Shown: positions 26,777-36,033 of the stretch, piece by piece | How the letters are laid out: each line of letters opens with the position of its first letter | Position numbering within the stretch: position 1 is the first letter of the stretch | Source: SB21 sp964415295 | GTDB lineage: Bacteria > CLD3 > SB21 | Reading direction: 5' to 3' | Length of the DNA stretch: 64,000 bases | Assembly (NCBI GenBank): GCA_964415295.1 | Contig: CAYPYN010000008.1 | Location: forward strand, 62,001-126,000 | Notes under the pieces: generated by a model | Told to the model about the DNA's origin: nothing | The model's input: only the letters and a program-made list of their open reading frames with translations | The model's database searches: none | Made by a program: the position numbers and the translations under genes

Positions 26777-28021
26777 CTATTTTTTGACAATTTTGACCTC
26801 AACCGTTCCGTCGAAAAACTCCACCGACGCTTTTTCAACCGATGAGAGCTCGGCGGCTCTCGGAACGATTTTGTCATGTTGCCGCGTGATGGTGTATCCG
26901 CGCCTTAGTGTATTTTTAGGGTTCAATACGGCCAATTGCCGCTCCATATGTTCCAGTGATTGTTGAGTCGTTCCGAGGCGATGCCGGGTATGGATGATTA
27001 GTCGCCGCTCGATTTCGTCGGTCTGCTGACGGAACTGTTCGATGATATTCTCGGGGCGCCGGAACGCGTACCGATCTTCATAGTGCCGGAGCCGCTCGCG
27101 GTAGTCGTCGATCGTATTTTCACAATTTTGCACCAGCGTGTACCGCAGGTTAGCCAATGACTGCATGATTTCCGAACGCTCCGGCACGGCCAATTCCGCG
27201 GCCGCCGACGGCGTGGCGGCGCGAACGTCGGCCACGAAATCGGCAATAGTGTAATCGATCTCATGTCCCACAGCGCTGATGACCGGAGTGGTACAGCGAA
27301 AGATCGCGCGTGCGACCCGTTCTTCATTGAATGCCCAGAGATCTTCCAGCGATCCGCCGCCCCGTCCTACGATCAAGACATCGGCCTTTCCCCAGCGATC
27401 AAGATCTTCGATCGCCTGCGCGATCTCCTCCGAGGCCCCGTCGCCCTGTACTTTTACCGGCATCAGTACCAGTTGTACGGCAGGCCAGCGGCGCCGTATG
27501 ACGCTCACAATGTCACGTATCGCGGCGCCGGTCGGCGAAGTTATGATCGCAACCGTTTCAGGATATTCCGGGATTGGCTTTTTGTGTTCTTCGTTGAAAA
27601 GTCCTTCCACGTAGAGCTTTTTCTTCAACTTTTCAAAGGCGAGTTGAAGTTCACCGATTCCCTCGGGTTGGATGCCGGAGACCGTGATCTGATAATAGCC
27701 GCCTTTTTCGTATAGGGATAGTTTGCCTTTGGCTAGAACTTTCATGCCGTCTTCAAGCGCAACACCCATGCGTTCCGCCTGGGAGCGCCAGATCACGCAT
27801 TTGATCTGTGCCGCTTCGTCTTTGAGCGTGAAATAGACATGACCGGAAGAGTGGAGGGAGAGATTGGAAACCTCGCCTCGTACGACCAGCGACGGGAAGC
27901 TTTCTTCGATGAGGAATTTGATCTGCCGCGTGATCTCGGCAACGGAGTAAATCTTAGAGACCGGGGGGTTGGACTGTCTTTCGTCTTCAGAGCCGTTCGA
28001 AAATGATGAAAATAGGTCCAT
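26777..28021 (-). CDS. xseA: Exodeoxyribonuclease VII large subunit
   Basis: 414 residues. An N-terminal OB-fold (about 22-115: YSVAEITRQIKFLIEE, VRGEVSNLSLHSSGHVYFTL) is followed by the catalytic domain with ITSPTGAAIRDI, PVKVQGDGA, DVLIVGRGGGSLEDLWAFNEE and the coiled-coil C-terminal part ending in LRRGYTITR. It is slightly shorter than E. coli XseA (456). The enzyme degrades single-stranded DNA to oligonucleotides. The small subunit gene xseB, often adjacent, is not next to it in this window. Confidence 0.95.
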   Translation of the reverse strand: MDLFSSFSNGSEDERQSNPPVSKIYSVAEITRQIKFLIEESFPSLVVRGEVSNLSLHSSGHVYFTLKDEAAQIKCVIWRSQAERMGVALEDGMKVLAKGKLSLYEKGGYYQITVSGIQPEGIGELQLAFEKLKKKLYVEGLFNEEHKKPIPEYPETVAIITSPTGAAIRDIVSVIRRRWPAVQLVLMPVKVQGDGASEEIAQAIEDLDRWGKADVLIVGRGGGSLEDLWAFNEERVARAIFRCTTPVISAVGHEIDYTIADFVADVRAATPSAAAELAVPERSEIMQSLANLRYTLVQNCENTIDDYRERLRHYEDRYAFRRPENIIEQFRQQTDEIERRLIIHTRHRLGTTQQSLEHMERQLAVLNPKNTLRRGYTITRQHDKIVPRAAELSSVEKASVEFFDGTVEVKIVKK

Positions 28022-28045
28022 AGTGCAGGCGCTATTTAGAATATA

Positions 28046-28690
28046 CTATTTCCACTCATACAGGAAGGAACAGCCGGCGTTCACGAAAAATCCGTTGAGA
28101 GCAGAGCTTGAGCTGCTTCGAAAGGGCGAACCCATGAGACCGGCGCCAAGACTCGGTTTGATTGAATAACGGTCATTCAGATTATGCTTATAGCCTGTGA
28201 TCAGAAAAACAGAAAAAGTTTTTAACTCTTTGGATTTTTTGTAAGCGATACCTTCTGCACCTACGAGTTGGGTCGCTATGCCTTTTTTAAAATAGTAATT
28301 GCCGGAAGCGCCCACTGACCAATAAAATCCTTCTTTGTTGTTCTTTATAAAATTGTTCAAAACCACGGCAGCTCCCAACCCGTGAACCCACTGTGTTTTG
28401 TTTTTCTTCAATTCGATCGTATCGTTGAAGGGCTTAACATAATCGGTTTTGCCGTAACGCGATGAGTAACCGCCGATCAGAGAAAATGTACTCTTGGTCT
28501 TATTGCCCGAACGGTTTGGCATCGTCATTTCCCATTCAATGCCGGAGATGTTATTGAACTGGGCAATGGGCCCGACAAAATGCTGGACTTTGAAAGTGCT
28601 CGGCGTCTTAGGCGTTCTTTTCTTTCGGATCTGCGCATGGCCGGATTCGGCCGCAAAAAGAACCAGGAGAATGAACAAAATAGATCTCAA
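28046..28690 (-). CDS. Putative outer-membrane protein, small beta-barrel
   Basis: 214 residues, with a signal peptide cleaved after GHAQ. After a basic linker (RKKRTPKTPS) the chain alternates short polar and aromatic strands (TFSLIGGYSSRYG, VHGLGAAVVLNNF, YWSVGASGNYYF) and ends CSFLYEWK, which suggests a membrane barrel. No specific family recognised. It follows xseA's start by 24 bp in the upstream direction, so it may be co-transcribed into xseA, but no functional link is evident. Confidence 0.65.
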   Translation of the reverse strand: MRSILFILLVLFAAESGHAQIRKKRTPKTPSTFKVQHFVGPIAQFNNISGIEWEMTMPNRSGNKTKSTFSLIGGYSSRYGKTDYVKPFNDTIELKKNKTQWVHGLGAAVVLNNFIKNNKEGFYWSVGASGNYYFKKGIATQLVGAEGIAYKKSKELKTFSVFLITGYKHNLNDRYSIKPSLGAGLMGSPFRSSSSSALNGFFVNAGCSFLYEWK

Positions 28691-28720
28691 TGTGAACTCC
28701 GTGTGAAAAAAGTGAAATTG

Positions 28721-29404
28721 TTATTGGCTCTCTAATTTCTTGAGCTGATAGCCTTTGGGTATCTCCTGTTTGAAAACATCCTCTTTGATTTTTCCGTTTA
28801 CTTTGAAATCGGTGAATTCCCAGATGGTAATATCGCCGTCGTTCTCGTAGAGTTCGGCCCCGTAAGGAAGCCACAGGTCGTCCCTGACGTAGACTACGAT
28901 CTTTTCGAGCTTATTATATAGACTGGAATTCCTGAGGGGGGTCAACTGCATCTTATAAGAGCCGAATTTTTTCTGATTCTCTTTCGCGGATACCTTGATA
29001 TCAAAAAGTTTGTCCAAACCGTCCAATGTGCCGCCGAATCCCATGATATATTGGCTGAAGTTCAGCTCCTTCTCATTGGTTACCGTGACGGTTTTGTTCT
29101 TATGGTTGATGATCCAGATCTCTTTGTTGTTGATGATATACTGGTTTTCGTCTTTGGAAGAAGGGTCTAAAACATATTTGCCCGGTTTCATGTAATAAAA
29201 ATCGGCCTTGGAGACGACCTCTTTTTCCATAAAAGAAGATATTTTCCGCTGTTTCATCTTGGCCTGCAGCGACTGCGTCGTCTCATTGGCCGATTTCATG
29301 CTGTTCATCACGTGTTTCTTTTCCTCATCACCGGCTCTCAGTGAAAAGGTTGTGAGATAAACAGCCGTAACGCCGAGCCAAATCATTCTGCTATAACGAA
29401 ACAT
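28721..29404 (-). CDS. LolA-like outer-membrane lipoprotein carrier family protein
   Basis: 227 residues with a signal peptide ending near LRAG. The body follows the LolA/LolB plan: an N-terminal helix (MNSMKSANETTQSLQAKMKQ), a polar strand bearing FYYMKPGKYVLDPS, IINNKEIWIINHKNKTVTV, and later paired strands ending in TIWEFTDFKVNGKIKEDVF and EIPKGYQ. The last motif (D-x-F-x-x-x-x-P-x-G) is typical of LolA-type or outer-membrane-lipoprotein-sorting proteins. A periplasmic lipid or lipoprotein carrier role is inferred. It is the first gene of the minus-strand group after a 250-bp divergent gap. Confidence 0.75.
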   Translation of the reverse strand: MFRYSRMIWLGVTAVYLTTFSLRAGDEEKKHVMNSMKSANETTQSLQAKMKQRKISSFMEKEVVSKADFYYMKPGKYVLDPSSKDENQYIINNKEIWIINHKNKTVTVTNEKELNFSQYIMGFGGTLDGLDKLFDIKVSAKENQKKFGSYKMQLTPLRNSSLYNKLEKIVVYVRDDLWLPYGAELYENDGDITIWEFTDFKVNGKIKEDVFKQEIPKGYQLKKLESQ

Positions 29405-29654
29405 GATAGTGCTTTCTTATTTGTTATTGTGAAATAACCCGGTCAACTATACGTTAACTTATCCATAAAGTTCGCTGCCGACCGGAAGTTGATATCTCAA
29501 AAAGGCAACCAGTAAACTGGGCTTGGGCAAAAATAAAAAAATAAATGTATGGAAGCAACACATAAAACCCTGTTAAAACGCTAAAATCCGGGTTGAAATA
29601 GAGAAGCAAATCGTCTAATTTAGACCTATCCACTTCATACTTACAGATCATCCC

Positions 29655-30116
29655 ATGAAAAGATCCGTAACGGGCGAAACGGAGCCCATCCCCGCTGAAT
29701 TAAAAGAACGTCTCACGGCGCGGCTGGCCCAAAGTAATGTACATAAGCTCCTTCATTTATCGATTGAAGAGATCAGAAAGAAGTATTGTTGCCTATCCAT
29801 GGCTTACCGGGAAGAAATCACCAACGGACAAAAAAGCAAAGGAACGATCCATGGAGGTATTGTGGCGGCTCTTATTGATACGGCTGCGGCGTTTGCGCTC
29901 TCCACTTTGTTTGACGGACAAATGAGTTTTGCAACCGTGGACATGCACGTGACATACCTTGATCGCGCGCAATCCAAAATTGCGGCGCACGCGTGTGTGA
30001 TCCGCACTGGTTCGCGTCTTAACGTTTGCGACGTAGACGTAGTGGATGAGGAGGGCAAACGCGTGGCGAAGGCGACGGTAAATTTTATTTTGACTAAACC
30101 CATGGAGAAGAATTGA
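29655..30116 (+). CDS. PaaI-family hotdog-fold thioesterase
   Basis: 153 residues, the size of single-domain acyl-CoA thioesterases. The hotdog helix carries GTIHGGIVAALIDTAAAFAL, with the HGG motif of the PaaI/YdiI group, followed by ATVDMHVTYLDRAQ. It would hydrolyse an acyl- or aroyl-CoA thioester in the cytoplasm. The next plus-strand gene is a UbiA-type prenyltransferase; in menaquinone pathways a DHNA-CoA thioesterase and MenA can lie together, so that role is a possibility but not shown by sequence. Confidence 0.88.
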   Translation: MKRSVTGETEPIPAELKERLTARLAQSNVHKLLHLSIEEIRKKYCCLSMAYREEITNGQKSKGTIHGGIVAALIDTAAAFALSTLFDGQMSFATVDMHVTYLDRAQSKIAAHACVIRTGSRLNVCDVDVVDEEGKRVAKATVNFILTKPMEKN

Positions 30117-30124
30117 TTCTTGTG

Positions 30125-30166
30125 TCATTGAGTCATTAGAAAACCGTTTTTCAAATGACTCAATGA
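30125..30166. repeat. Perfect 13-bp inverted repeat between genes
   Basis: TCATTGAGTCATT at 30125-30137 and its exact reverse complement at 30154-30166 flank a 16-nt loop. Partial further units (CTCAATGA, CCAATGA) continue to about 30189. It can form a hairpin after the thioesterase gene. The upstream ATG candidate of the next gene (30163) lies inside it, which argues for a later start. It looks like a mobile or dispersed palindrome. Confidence 0.6.
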
Positions 30167-30207
30167 TTAAATGGCTCAATGACCCAATGAATCAAATAAT
30201 TCGAGTT

Positions 30208-31188
30208 ATGCAGATTCCTTCTTTCAAAGCCTGGTTCATGATTTTTCGCATTCTGGCGGTGCTGGTATGGGCTATCATGACCGTATTGCTCAGTTCTGCG
30301 ATCGTGTATTACGAGACCGGAAGGATCGATTGGCCGAACCTGTTTATTGTAATGGCAATCGCATCGCTGGTTCAGGGTTTTCCGGCGCATATTGTAAATG
30401 AGATCGTTGATTGGGAGAGCGGTGCTGATCAGTACAGGAAGCTTGGGGAAAAGTCGGGCGGCAGCAAGGTCATCAAGGCCGGATTGGCGACCATTCCGCA
30501 ACTCTGGCTGATGTTTGCCATATCAACAGCGGTAAGTCTGATCTTGACGGGTCTTCTCTATACGCGCAGCGATCCGCGGAGTTTGTGGTTTTTTGGCGTG
30601 GGTTATCTGGTTTGTATCTTTTATACGCTTCCTCCGTTCCGTTTTGCTTACCGGCCTTTCGCCGGTGAATGGCTCGGCGGATTTACCGGTATTGTACTGA
30701 ATATGACCGGCAATTATTTCGTACAGACCGGATCGGTCTCACCCTTAATCCTGCTATTTTCGCTGACTATCGGAATGGTCTACATTGCTATCATGGTTTT
30801 GTTCCATTATCTCGACTACGAAGCCGACCGTCTGGCCATTCCGCAAAAACGTACCACGATCGTATTTCTTGGCCTGAAAAAGAGTAAGATATATATCATA
30901 ACATTACTTGCCGTTTCGACCACGGTATCGGTCTTATTGGCCATCCGGGTGGATCCGGTATTTTTTCTGGTATCGCTGAGCAATGTCGTTCAAATCTTGT
31001 TTCAGGTCCGATGCGACCCGATGAACGCCGAGTCCATTGTAAAGACCGGGAAGGCGGTGACCATCGGAATGATCGGATTCTCTGTGGTATTTTCGGCGAT
31101 GATCAGTCCGGGGTTTTTGTGGATTTTGCTTCCGGTTTTTCTGAGTTTTTATCTTCACAAGAAATATGGTAAAATAAGAACGGTATAA
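30208..31188 (+). CDS. UbiA-family prenyltransferase (MenA-like)
   Basis: About 326 residues with eight or nine membrane helices. Both aspartate-rich motifs of the family are present: NEIVDWESGAD in the first loop (N/D-x-x-x-D-x-x-x-x-x-D) and FHYLDYEADRLAIPQKRTT in the second. These bind Mg-prenyl diphosphate and the acceptor. Length and the DYEAD...KRT motif recall 1,4-dihydroxy-2-naphthoate polyprenyltransferase, but other UbiA members fit as well. The start is uncertain: ATG at 30163 and 30187 are in frame, but the first lies in a palindrome. I chose 30208 (MQIPSFKAW). The VWA gene follows 14 bp later. Confidence 0.8.
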   Translation: MQIPSFKAWFMIFRILAVLVWAIMTVLLSSAIVYYETGRIDWPNLFIVMAIASLVQGFPAHIVNEIVDWESGADQYRKLGEKSGGSKVIKAGLATIPQLWLMFAISTAVSLILTGLLYTRSDPRSLWFFGVGYLVCIFYTLPPFRFAYRPFAGEWLGGFTGIVLNMTGNYFVQTGSVSPLILLFSLTIGMVYIAIMVLFHYLDYEADRLAIPQKRTTIVFLGLKKSKIYIITLLAVSTTVSVLLAIRVDPVFFLVSLSNVVQILFQVRCDPMNAESIVKTGKAVTIGMIGFSVVFSAMISPGFLWILLPVFLSFYLHKKYGKIRTV

Positions 31189-31202
31189 CCAAAGGGCGGC
31201 TT

Positions 31203-32297
31203 ATGGAATTCCGTTATTCCCAATGGCGTGACGATCTGATCAAGCAGAACATGAAGTTTGAGGATGTGCTCAAACTCTTCAATCAGCTCTTGATCCACAC
31301 CAACGGCGATGTGGATGAAGCGCTGCATTGGCTGACGGAATTGGATAAGCAGTACAAACTATTCTCCGACGAATTCGGCTTTGACGATTTTCTGCAGCGT
31401 TTGAAAGATGAAGGTTATGTCGAAGAAAACGACGGCGGAGCGCCGGTACTTACGCCGAAAGGGGAGAAAAAGATCCGACAGGATTCTCTGGACGAAATAT
31501 TTTCTTCACTCAAAAAATCACCGACGGGTAACCATGAGACCACGCACACAGGCAAAGGCGTAGAAATATTGAGCGAAACCAAGCCCTATCAATACGGCGA
31601 TCCGCCGTCGAATATCGATTTTGTTTCAACCATCAGCAATGCGATGAAGCACAGCGGCGATGACGACATTGATCTTAGGGAAGATGATTTTGAAGTGTAT
31701 GAGACGGAACATCTGACCTCCTGCGCTACGGTGCTGGCTATCGATATCAGCCATAGCATGATCCTGTATGGCGAGGACCGCATTACGCCGGCCAAAAAAG
31801 TGGCGATGGCTCTGACGGAGTTGATATTGACCCGCTACCCTAAAGACAGTCTCGACGTGATCACATTCGGAGACGAGGCCAGGGTGATCGACCTGGAGGA
31901 TATCCCGTACATTCAAGTTGGGCCTTTCCACACGAATACCAAGGAAGGCTTGATGCTGTCGCGTCAATTACTTCGCAAGCACCGAAACAAAAATAAACAA
32001 ATCTTCATGATCACGGATGGAAAACCTTCGTGCATACGTGAAGAAGGCCGGCTGTATAAGAATCCCTACGGACTTGACCGTAAGATCATCAATCAGACCC
32101 TTCATGAAGCGGCTCAATGCCGCAAAGACGGGGTGGTGATATCTACTTTTATGATCGCCGATGATCCTTATCTGACGCGGTTTGTTGATACCCTGACAAA
32201 GACCAATAAAGGCCGTGCTTTTTATGCGGGTCTGAACGACCTCGGACAGTATATCTTTGTAGATTATATCAAGAACCGAAGGAAGAATTTACGTTGA
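31203..32297 (+). CDS. VWA-domain protein with intact MIDAS
   Basis: 364 residues, no signal peptide, so cytoplasmic. Residues ~1-160 are a charged helical region; ~172-360 form a von Willebrand A domain with the metal-ion site DISHS (181-185) and ITDGKPS, and GLMLSRQLL containing helix residues. This arrangement resembles the VWA partners of MoxR or magnesium-chelatase-type AAA+ ATPases, but no such ATPase is adjacent here. The gene follows the prenyltransferase by 14 bp with AAAGGGCGG as ribosome site. Partner and function unknown. Confidence 0.82.
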   Translation: MEFRYSQWRDDLIKQNMKFEDVLKLFNQLLIHTNGDVDEALHWLTELDKQYKLFSDEFGFDDFLQRLKDEGYVEENDGGAPVLTPKGEKKIRQDSLDEIFSSLKKSPTGNHETTHTGKGVEILSETKPYQYGDPPSNIDFVSTISNAMKHSGDDDIDLREDDFEVYETEHLTSCATVLAIDISHSMILYGEDRITPAKKVAMALTELILTRYPKDSLDVITFGDEARVIDLEDIPYIQVGPFHTNTKEGLMLSRQLLRKHRNKNKQIFMITDGKPSCIREEGRLYKNPYGLDRKIINQTLHEAAQCRKDGVVISTFMIADDPYLTRFVDTLTKTNKGRAFYAGLNDLGQYIFVDYIKNRRKNLR

Positions 32298-32452
32298 CTG
32301 TAAAAATATGATTTTTTAGTTTAACGAAGACGGCCTGCATGCTTCCAAATTGATCATTTCTGTTTTGAGTCCAATCCGTATCAGAACACGTGGTCATTAT
32401 CAAATCAACGTGCGATTCATTTTCTTGGCAGTAACGAATCTTGTTCCTACAT

Positions 32453-35400
32453 ATGCTAAAACTTGTTTGGCTTTACGGAATGATCAGGGATCAATATGCC
32501 GGGGCGGTTACTTTGCTCTGCTTCCTTTTCCTTCATACCCATATCAGCTCTTATGCCCTCAACGCGCAGGAACTAAGATTTAAACATCTGACGATCGAAG
32601 ACGGCTTATCCCAAAACTCCGTTCACTGCATGATCCAGGACCGTCAGGGTTTTATGTGGTTCGGCACACAAGACGGCCTTAACCGTTATGACGGTTACAG
32701 TTTTTCCGTTTTTCGCTACGATCCCGCGGAAACATCTTCTGTTTCGAACAGCTGGATTCAAACTCTGTATGAAGATCGCCATGGTTTTTTATGGGTCGGA
32801 ACGGACGGCGGAGGATTGAACCGATTTGACAGGAAAACCAGGACATTCCGTGCCTTCAGGCATGATCCCAATGATCCGTCGACTTTATCGCATAATCGTG
32901 TCTGGTCCGTATGCGAGGACCGTCAAGGCCGCCTTTGGATAGGTACATACGGAGGAGGGTTGAATCTTTATGATACGAAAACGGAAACATTTGCGTCTTT
33001 CAAAAATGATCCCAAAGACCCAGCATCCATATCTGAAAATTATGTCATAACCATTTACGAGGACCGTGCCGGCCGAATTTGGGTTGGCACGCTTGGAGGC
33101 GGTTTGAATCTGTTTGATGCGGATAAGAAAAAATTCACCGCATTTATAAACCGCCCCAACGATCCTTCGTCTTTATCCGATAATCGCGTCAGAACGATTT
33201 ATGAAGACCATTCGGGAAGACTATGGATAGGTACTTATAGCGGTCTCTGTCTATTTAAGCCGGAATCTCAAACATTCAAATGCTTTAAAAACGATCCGGG
33301 AAATGCGCAATCCCTGTCGTACAATTCGGTCTTTTCGATCTACGAAAGGGAACCCGGCCGGCTGTGGTTGGGAACATTTGGCGGCGGTCTCAATAGTTTT
33401 GACGTTGAAACCGGAACATTCCGTTCTTACATGTACGACCCGAGAGATCCGTCATCCTTAACGGATAACAGTATCTATTCCTTATATGAAGATCGTTCCG
33501 GCCGCCTGTGGGCAGGAACGTACAGCGGCGGACTGAACCTCTATGATCCCAAAAGCAAAGCGTTTCATTCATACAAGAACGATCCTGATAATCTTTCATC
33601 CCTGACGGATAATCGTGTGAGGACGATCTATGAAGACCGTTCGGGCCGCCTTTGGGTTGGAACGTATGGTGGAATCAATATTTATGATCCGGTTACAAAG
33701 AAGTTCACCGTTCTGAAAAAGGACATGAATGACCCCTCGTCATTATCGGAAAACCGTGTCCGTATGATCTATGAGGATCGTTCCGGCCGAATATGGATCG
33801 GCACCAGCAGCGGAGGCCTCAATCTATACGATCGTGAAACAAAAAAATTCAAGGTCTTTAAAAACGAACCCGGGGATACAACCTCACTGTCCAACAATAG
33901 TGTTTGGTGCATATTTCAGGATCAATCCGGACGAGTGTGGGTTGGCGCTACCGGTGGGGGACTCAACTTATTTGACTCTTCGGCGATGAATTTTCGAGTG
34001 ATCAGAGAAGAAATATCCACTTCGTCAAACGATGCCATCTTATCTATAAACGATGAAGACTCCGGCCGTCTGTGGCTTGGAACCAGCGGAGGGCTTAAAC
34101 TCTACGATCATGCAACGGGTCGCTTCACCACATTCAGGAATGATCCGAAAGACGCACATTCTTTGTCAAGCAACCGGGTACGGGTTATCTATAAAGACCA
34201 TACCGGCCGGCTGTGGCTCGGAACGGATGGCGGGCTTAATCTCTATGAGCCCGGTTCTAAGACATTTAAAGTATATCGTGCCGTTCAGGGACTTGCAAAC
34301 GATGTCATTTACGGTATTTTGGAAGATGAGCAGGACCGGCTCTGGCTGAGTACTAATAAAGGACTGTCCAGGTTTGATCCTCGTAATGAGACTTTTAGGA
34401 ACTATGATGTCACCGACGGACTCCTGAGTAACGAATTCAATCAAAACGCTTATTTCAAAGGCCGCGACGGGATGATGTATTTCGGCGGGATCCATGGTCT
34501 CAATAGTTTTCACCCGGACAGTATCAAAGACGATCCGTATGTTCCTTCCGTTGTCCTGACCGCATTTGAAATTTTCAACAAAGACGTAGAGGTGGGTAAA
34601 CCGTATGAAGGTTTTACGTTGCCCGCATCCATAACTGAAGCCGATGAATTGATTTTATCCTATCGTGAGTCGGTCTTTACTTTAGAATTCTCAGCACTTA
34701 TTTTTGCGCAGCCTTTGAAAAATCAATATGCTTATCGGTTGGACGGATTCGACAAAAACTGGATATACACGGACGCAAAGAGAAGATTCGCGACATACAC
34801 GAATTTAGATCCCGGAACGTACCTGTTCCGTGTGAAAGGTTCAAATCATGACGGCGTATGGAATGAAGAAGGGCGAACTCTGAAGATCATCATTACTCCG
34901 CCCTGGTGGAAAACGTGGTGGGCGTATTCGCTGTACGGCATGTTTTGCGTTTTCGCAATGGTTGCGTTCATTCAGGTCAGGATCAGGAACGAACGAAAAA
35001 AGCAGGAGATCAGAAAGGCCAAAGAGCTGGCCGCTATCAACGCGGATCTTCAGTCGGCCATAAAACAATTGAGAGAAACCCAGGCTCAGTTGGTCCAAAA
35101 AGAAAAAATGGCATCGCTCGGCCAGATGACAGCCGGTATCGCTCATGAGATCAATAATCCGCTGACTTTTGTACACGGTAATCTGGACTATTTCAAGCAA
35201 GGCTTTGAAAAAGTGGCGCATCTATGTGAGACCGCGCAAAAAGCATCGAATGATGAAACCAGGCGGGCCGCTGTTGAAAATCTGATCCAAGAAATTTCGC
35301 TGCTACAGGAAGACATGTCCGCTCAGCTGAAATCGAGCCTGGCCGGCACCAACCGTATCAAGGAGATCGTCAAGAATTTAAGAAAATTTGCACGCGTAGG

Positions 35401-35902
35401 AGAATCGGGCGCCAAAGAGACCAACGTGAATGCGGACCTGGAAGCGATTATTGACCTTTTCGTCAAACAGCATTCCGGTATACATGTGGAGCGGCATTTT
35501 TACGAACCGCTATACATTACCGGCGATGTGTCGGAACTGAATCAATGTTATCTGAATATTCTGACCAACGCGGTTCAGGCTATACGGGAATCGGAGAAAC
35601 AGGGTTTATTAGAAACCAACTCCGGCGTTATTGCTATTCGTACCGAGCCGGTGGAACATGAGCAACAGAAATATATCCGCTTGACGTTCACCGATAATGG
35701 GATCGGCATTCCGGATGAAAATAAGAATAAAATATTCGATCCCTTCTTTACAACCCGAGCGATCGGCCAGGGCCGTGGACTTGGCCTTGCGGAAACCTAC
35801 GGCATCATTCACAAACACGGCGGCACGATCGAAGTGCATAGTGAGGAACGCAAAGGGTCCTCTTTTGTCATTACGTTGCCGAAAGACGGGGTTCCGTCTT
35901 AA
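32453..35902 (+). CDS. Two-propeller (Reg_prop/Y_Y_Y) sensor histidine kinase
   Basis: 1149 residues from the ATG at 32453; ATG 32480 is a good alternative and gives a shorter signal peptide. After the signal (ending near LNAQ) come 14 Reg_prop blades, each with a (S/Q)GR(L/I)W(V/I/L)GT core, consistent with two seven-bladed periplasmic propellers, then a Y_Y_Y domain (~740-815), one membrane helix (~818-842) and a coiled coil. The kinase core has EKMASLGQMTAGIAHEINNP (His898), LNILTNAVQAI (N box), DNGIGIP, FDPFFTT and GQGRGLGL. Unlike many Bacteroides hybrids, no receiver or AraC domain follows, so its regulator is encoded elsewhere. The ligand may be a glycan or peptide (inference). Confidence 0.92.
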   Translation: MLKLVWLYGMIRDQYAGAVTLLCFLFLHTHISSYALNAQELRFKHLTIEDGLSQNSVHCMIQDRQGFMWFGTQDGLNRYDGYSFSVFRYDPAETSSVSNSWIQTLYEDRHGFLWVGTDGGGLNRFDRKTRTFRAFRHDPNDPSTLSHNRVWSVCEDRQGRLWIGTYGGGLNLYDTKTETFASFKNDPKDPASISENYVITIYEDRAGRIWVGTLGGGLNLFDADKKKFTAFINRPNDPSSLSDNRVRTIYEDHSGRLWIGTYSGLCLFKPESQTFKCFKNDPGNAQSLSYNSVFSIYEREPGRLWLGTFGGGLNSFDVETGTFRSYMYDPRDPSSLTDNSIYSLYEDRSGRLWAGTYSGGLNLYDPKSKAFHSYKNDPDNLSSLTDNRVRTIYEDRSGRLWVGTYGGINIYDPVTKKFTVLKKDMNDPSSLSENRVRMIYEDRSGRIWIGTSSGGLNLYDRETKKFKVFKNEPGDTTSLSNNSVWCIFQDQSGRVWVGATGGGLNLFDSSAMNFRVIREEISTSSNDAILSINDEDSGRLWLGTSGGLKLYDHATGRFTTFRNDPKDAHSLSSNRVRVIYKDHTGRLWLGTDGGLNLYEPGSKTFKVYRAVQGLANDVIYGILEDEQDRLWLSTNKGLSRFDPRNETFRNYDVTDGLLSNEFNQNAYFKGRDGMMYFGGIHGLNSFHPDSIKDDPYVPSVVLTAFEIFNKDVEVGKPYEGFTLPASITEADELILSYRESVFTLEFSALIFAQPLKNQYAYRLDGFDKNWIYTDAKRRFATYTNLDPGTYLFRVKGSNHDGVWNEEGRTLKIIITPPWWKTWWAYSLYGMFCVFAMVAFIQVRIRNERKKQEIRKAKELAAINADLQSAIKQLRETQAQLVQKEKMASLGQMTAGIAHEINNPLTFVHGNLDYFKQGFEKVAHLCETAQKASNDETRRAAVENLIQEISLLQEDMSAQLKSSLAGTNRIKEIVKNLRKFARVGESGAKETNVNADLEAIIDLFVKQHSGIHVERHFYEPLYITGDVSELNQCYLNILTNAVQAIRESEKQGLLETNSGVIAIRTEPVEHEQQKYIRLTFTDNGIGIPDENKNKIFDPFFTTRAIGQGRGLGLAETYGIIHKHGGTIEVHSEERKGSSFVITLPKDGVPS

Positions 35903-35938
35903 ATCACGCTTGAAAAGGTCCTATTTTACCTCAAAATA

Positions 35939-35968
35939 TTGTAACTTTTTCCTCTAAATCCGTATATT
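35939..35968 (+). promoter_or_regulatory. Candidate promoter of the tricorn-like peptidase gene
   Basis: TTGTAA (35939-35944) and TATATT (35963-35968) with an 18-bp spacer, 66 bp upstream of the start codon at 36034. Identified by eye only. Confidence 0.35.
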
Positions 35969-36033
35969 AGCCTGCCTGAACAGATCGAAATCAGCACATC
36001 ATATTTTCACTCCTAAACTTCGAGAGGGTCATC

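Noticed and set aside
32441..35902. Reading the kinase propeller region as tandem DNA repeats or a CRISPR-like array
   Set aside because: The periodicity is at protein level (Reg_prop blades); the DNA units diverge and there are no constant spacers. No CRISPR array was seen in the window.
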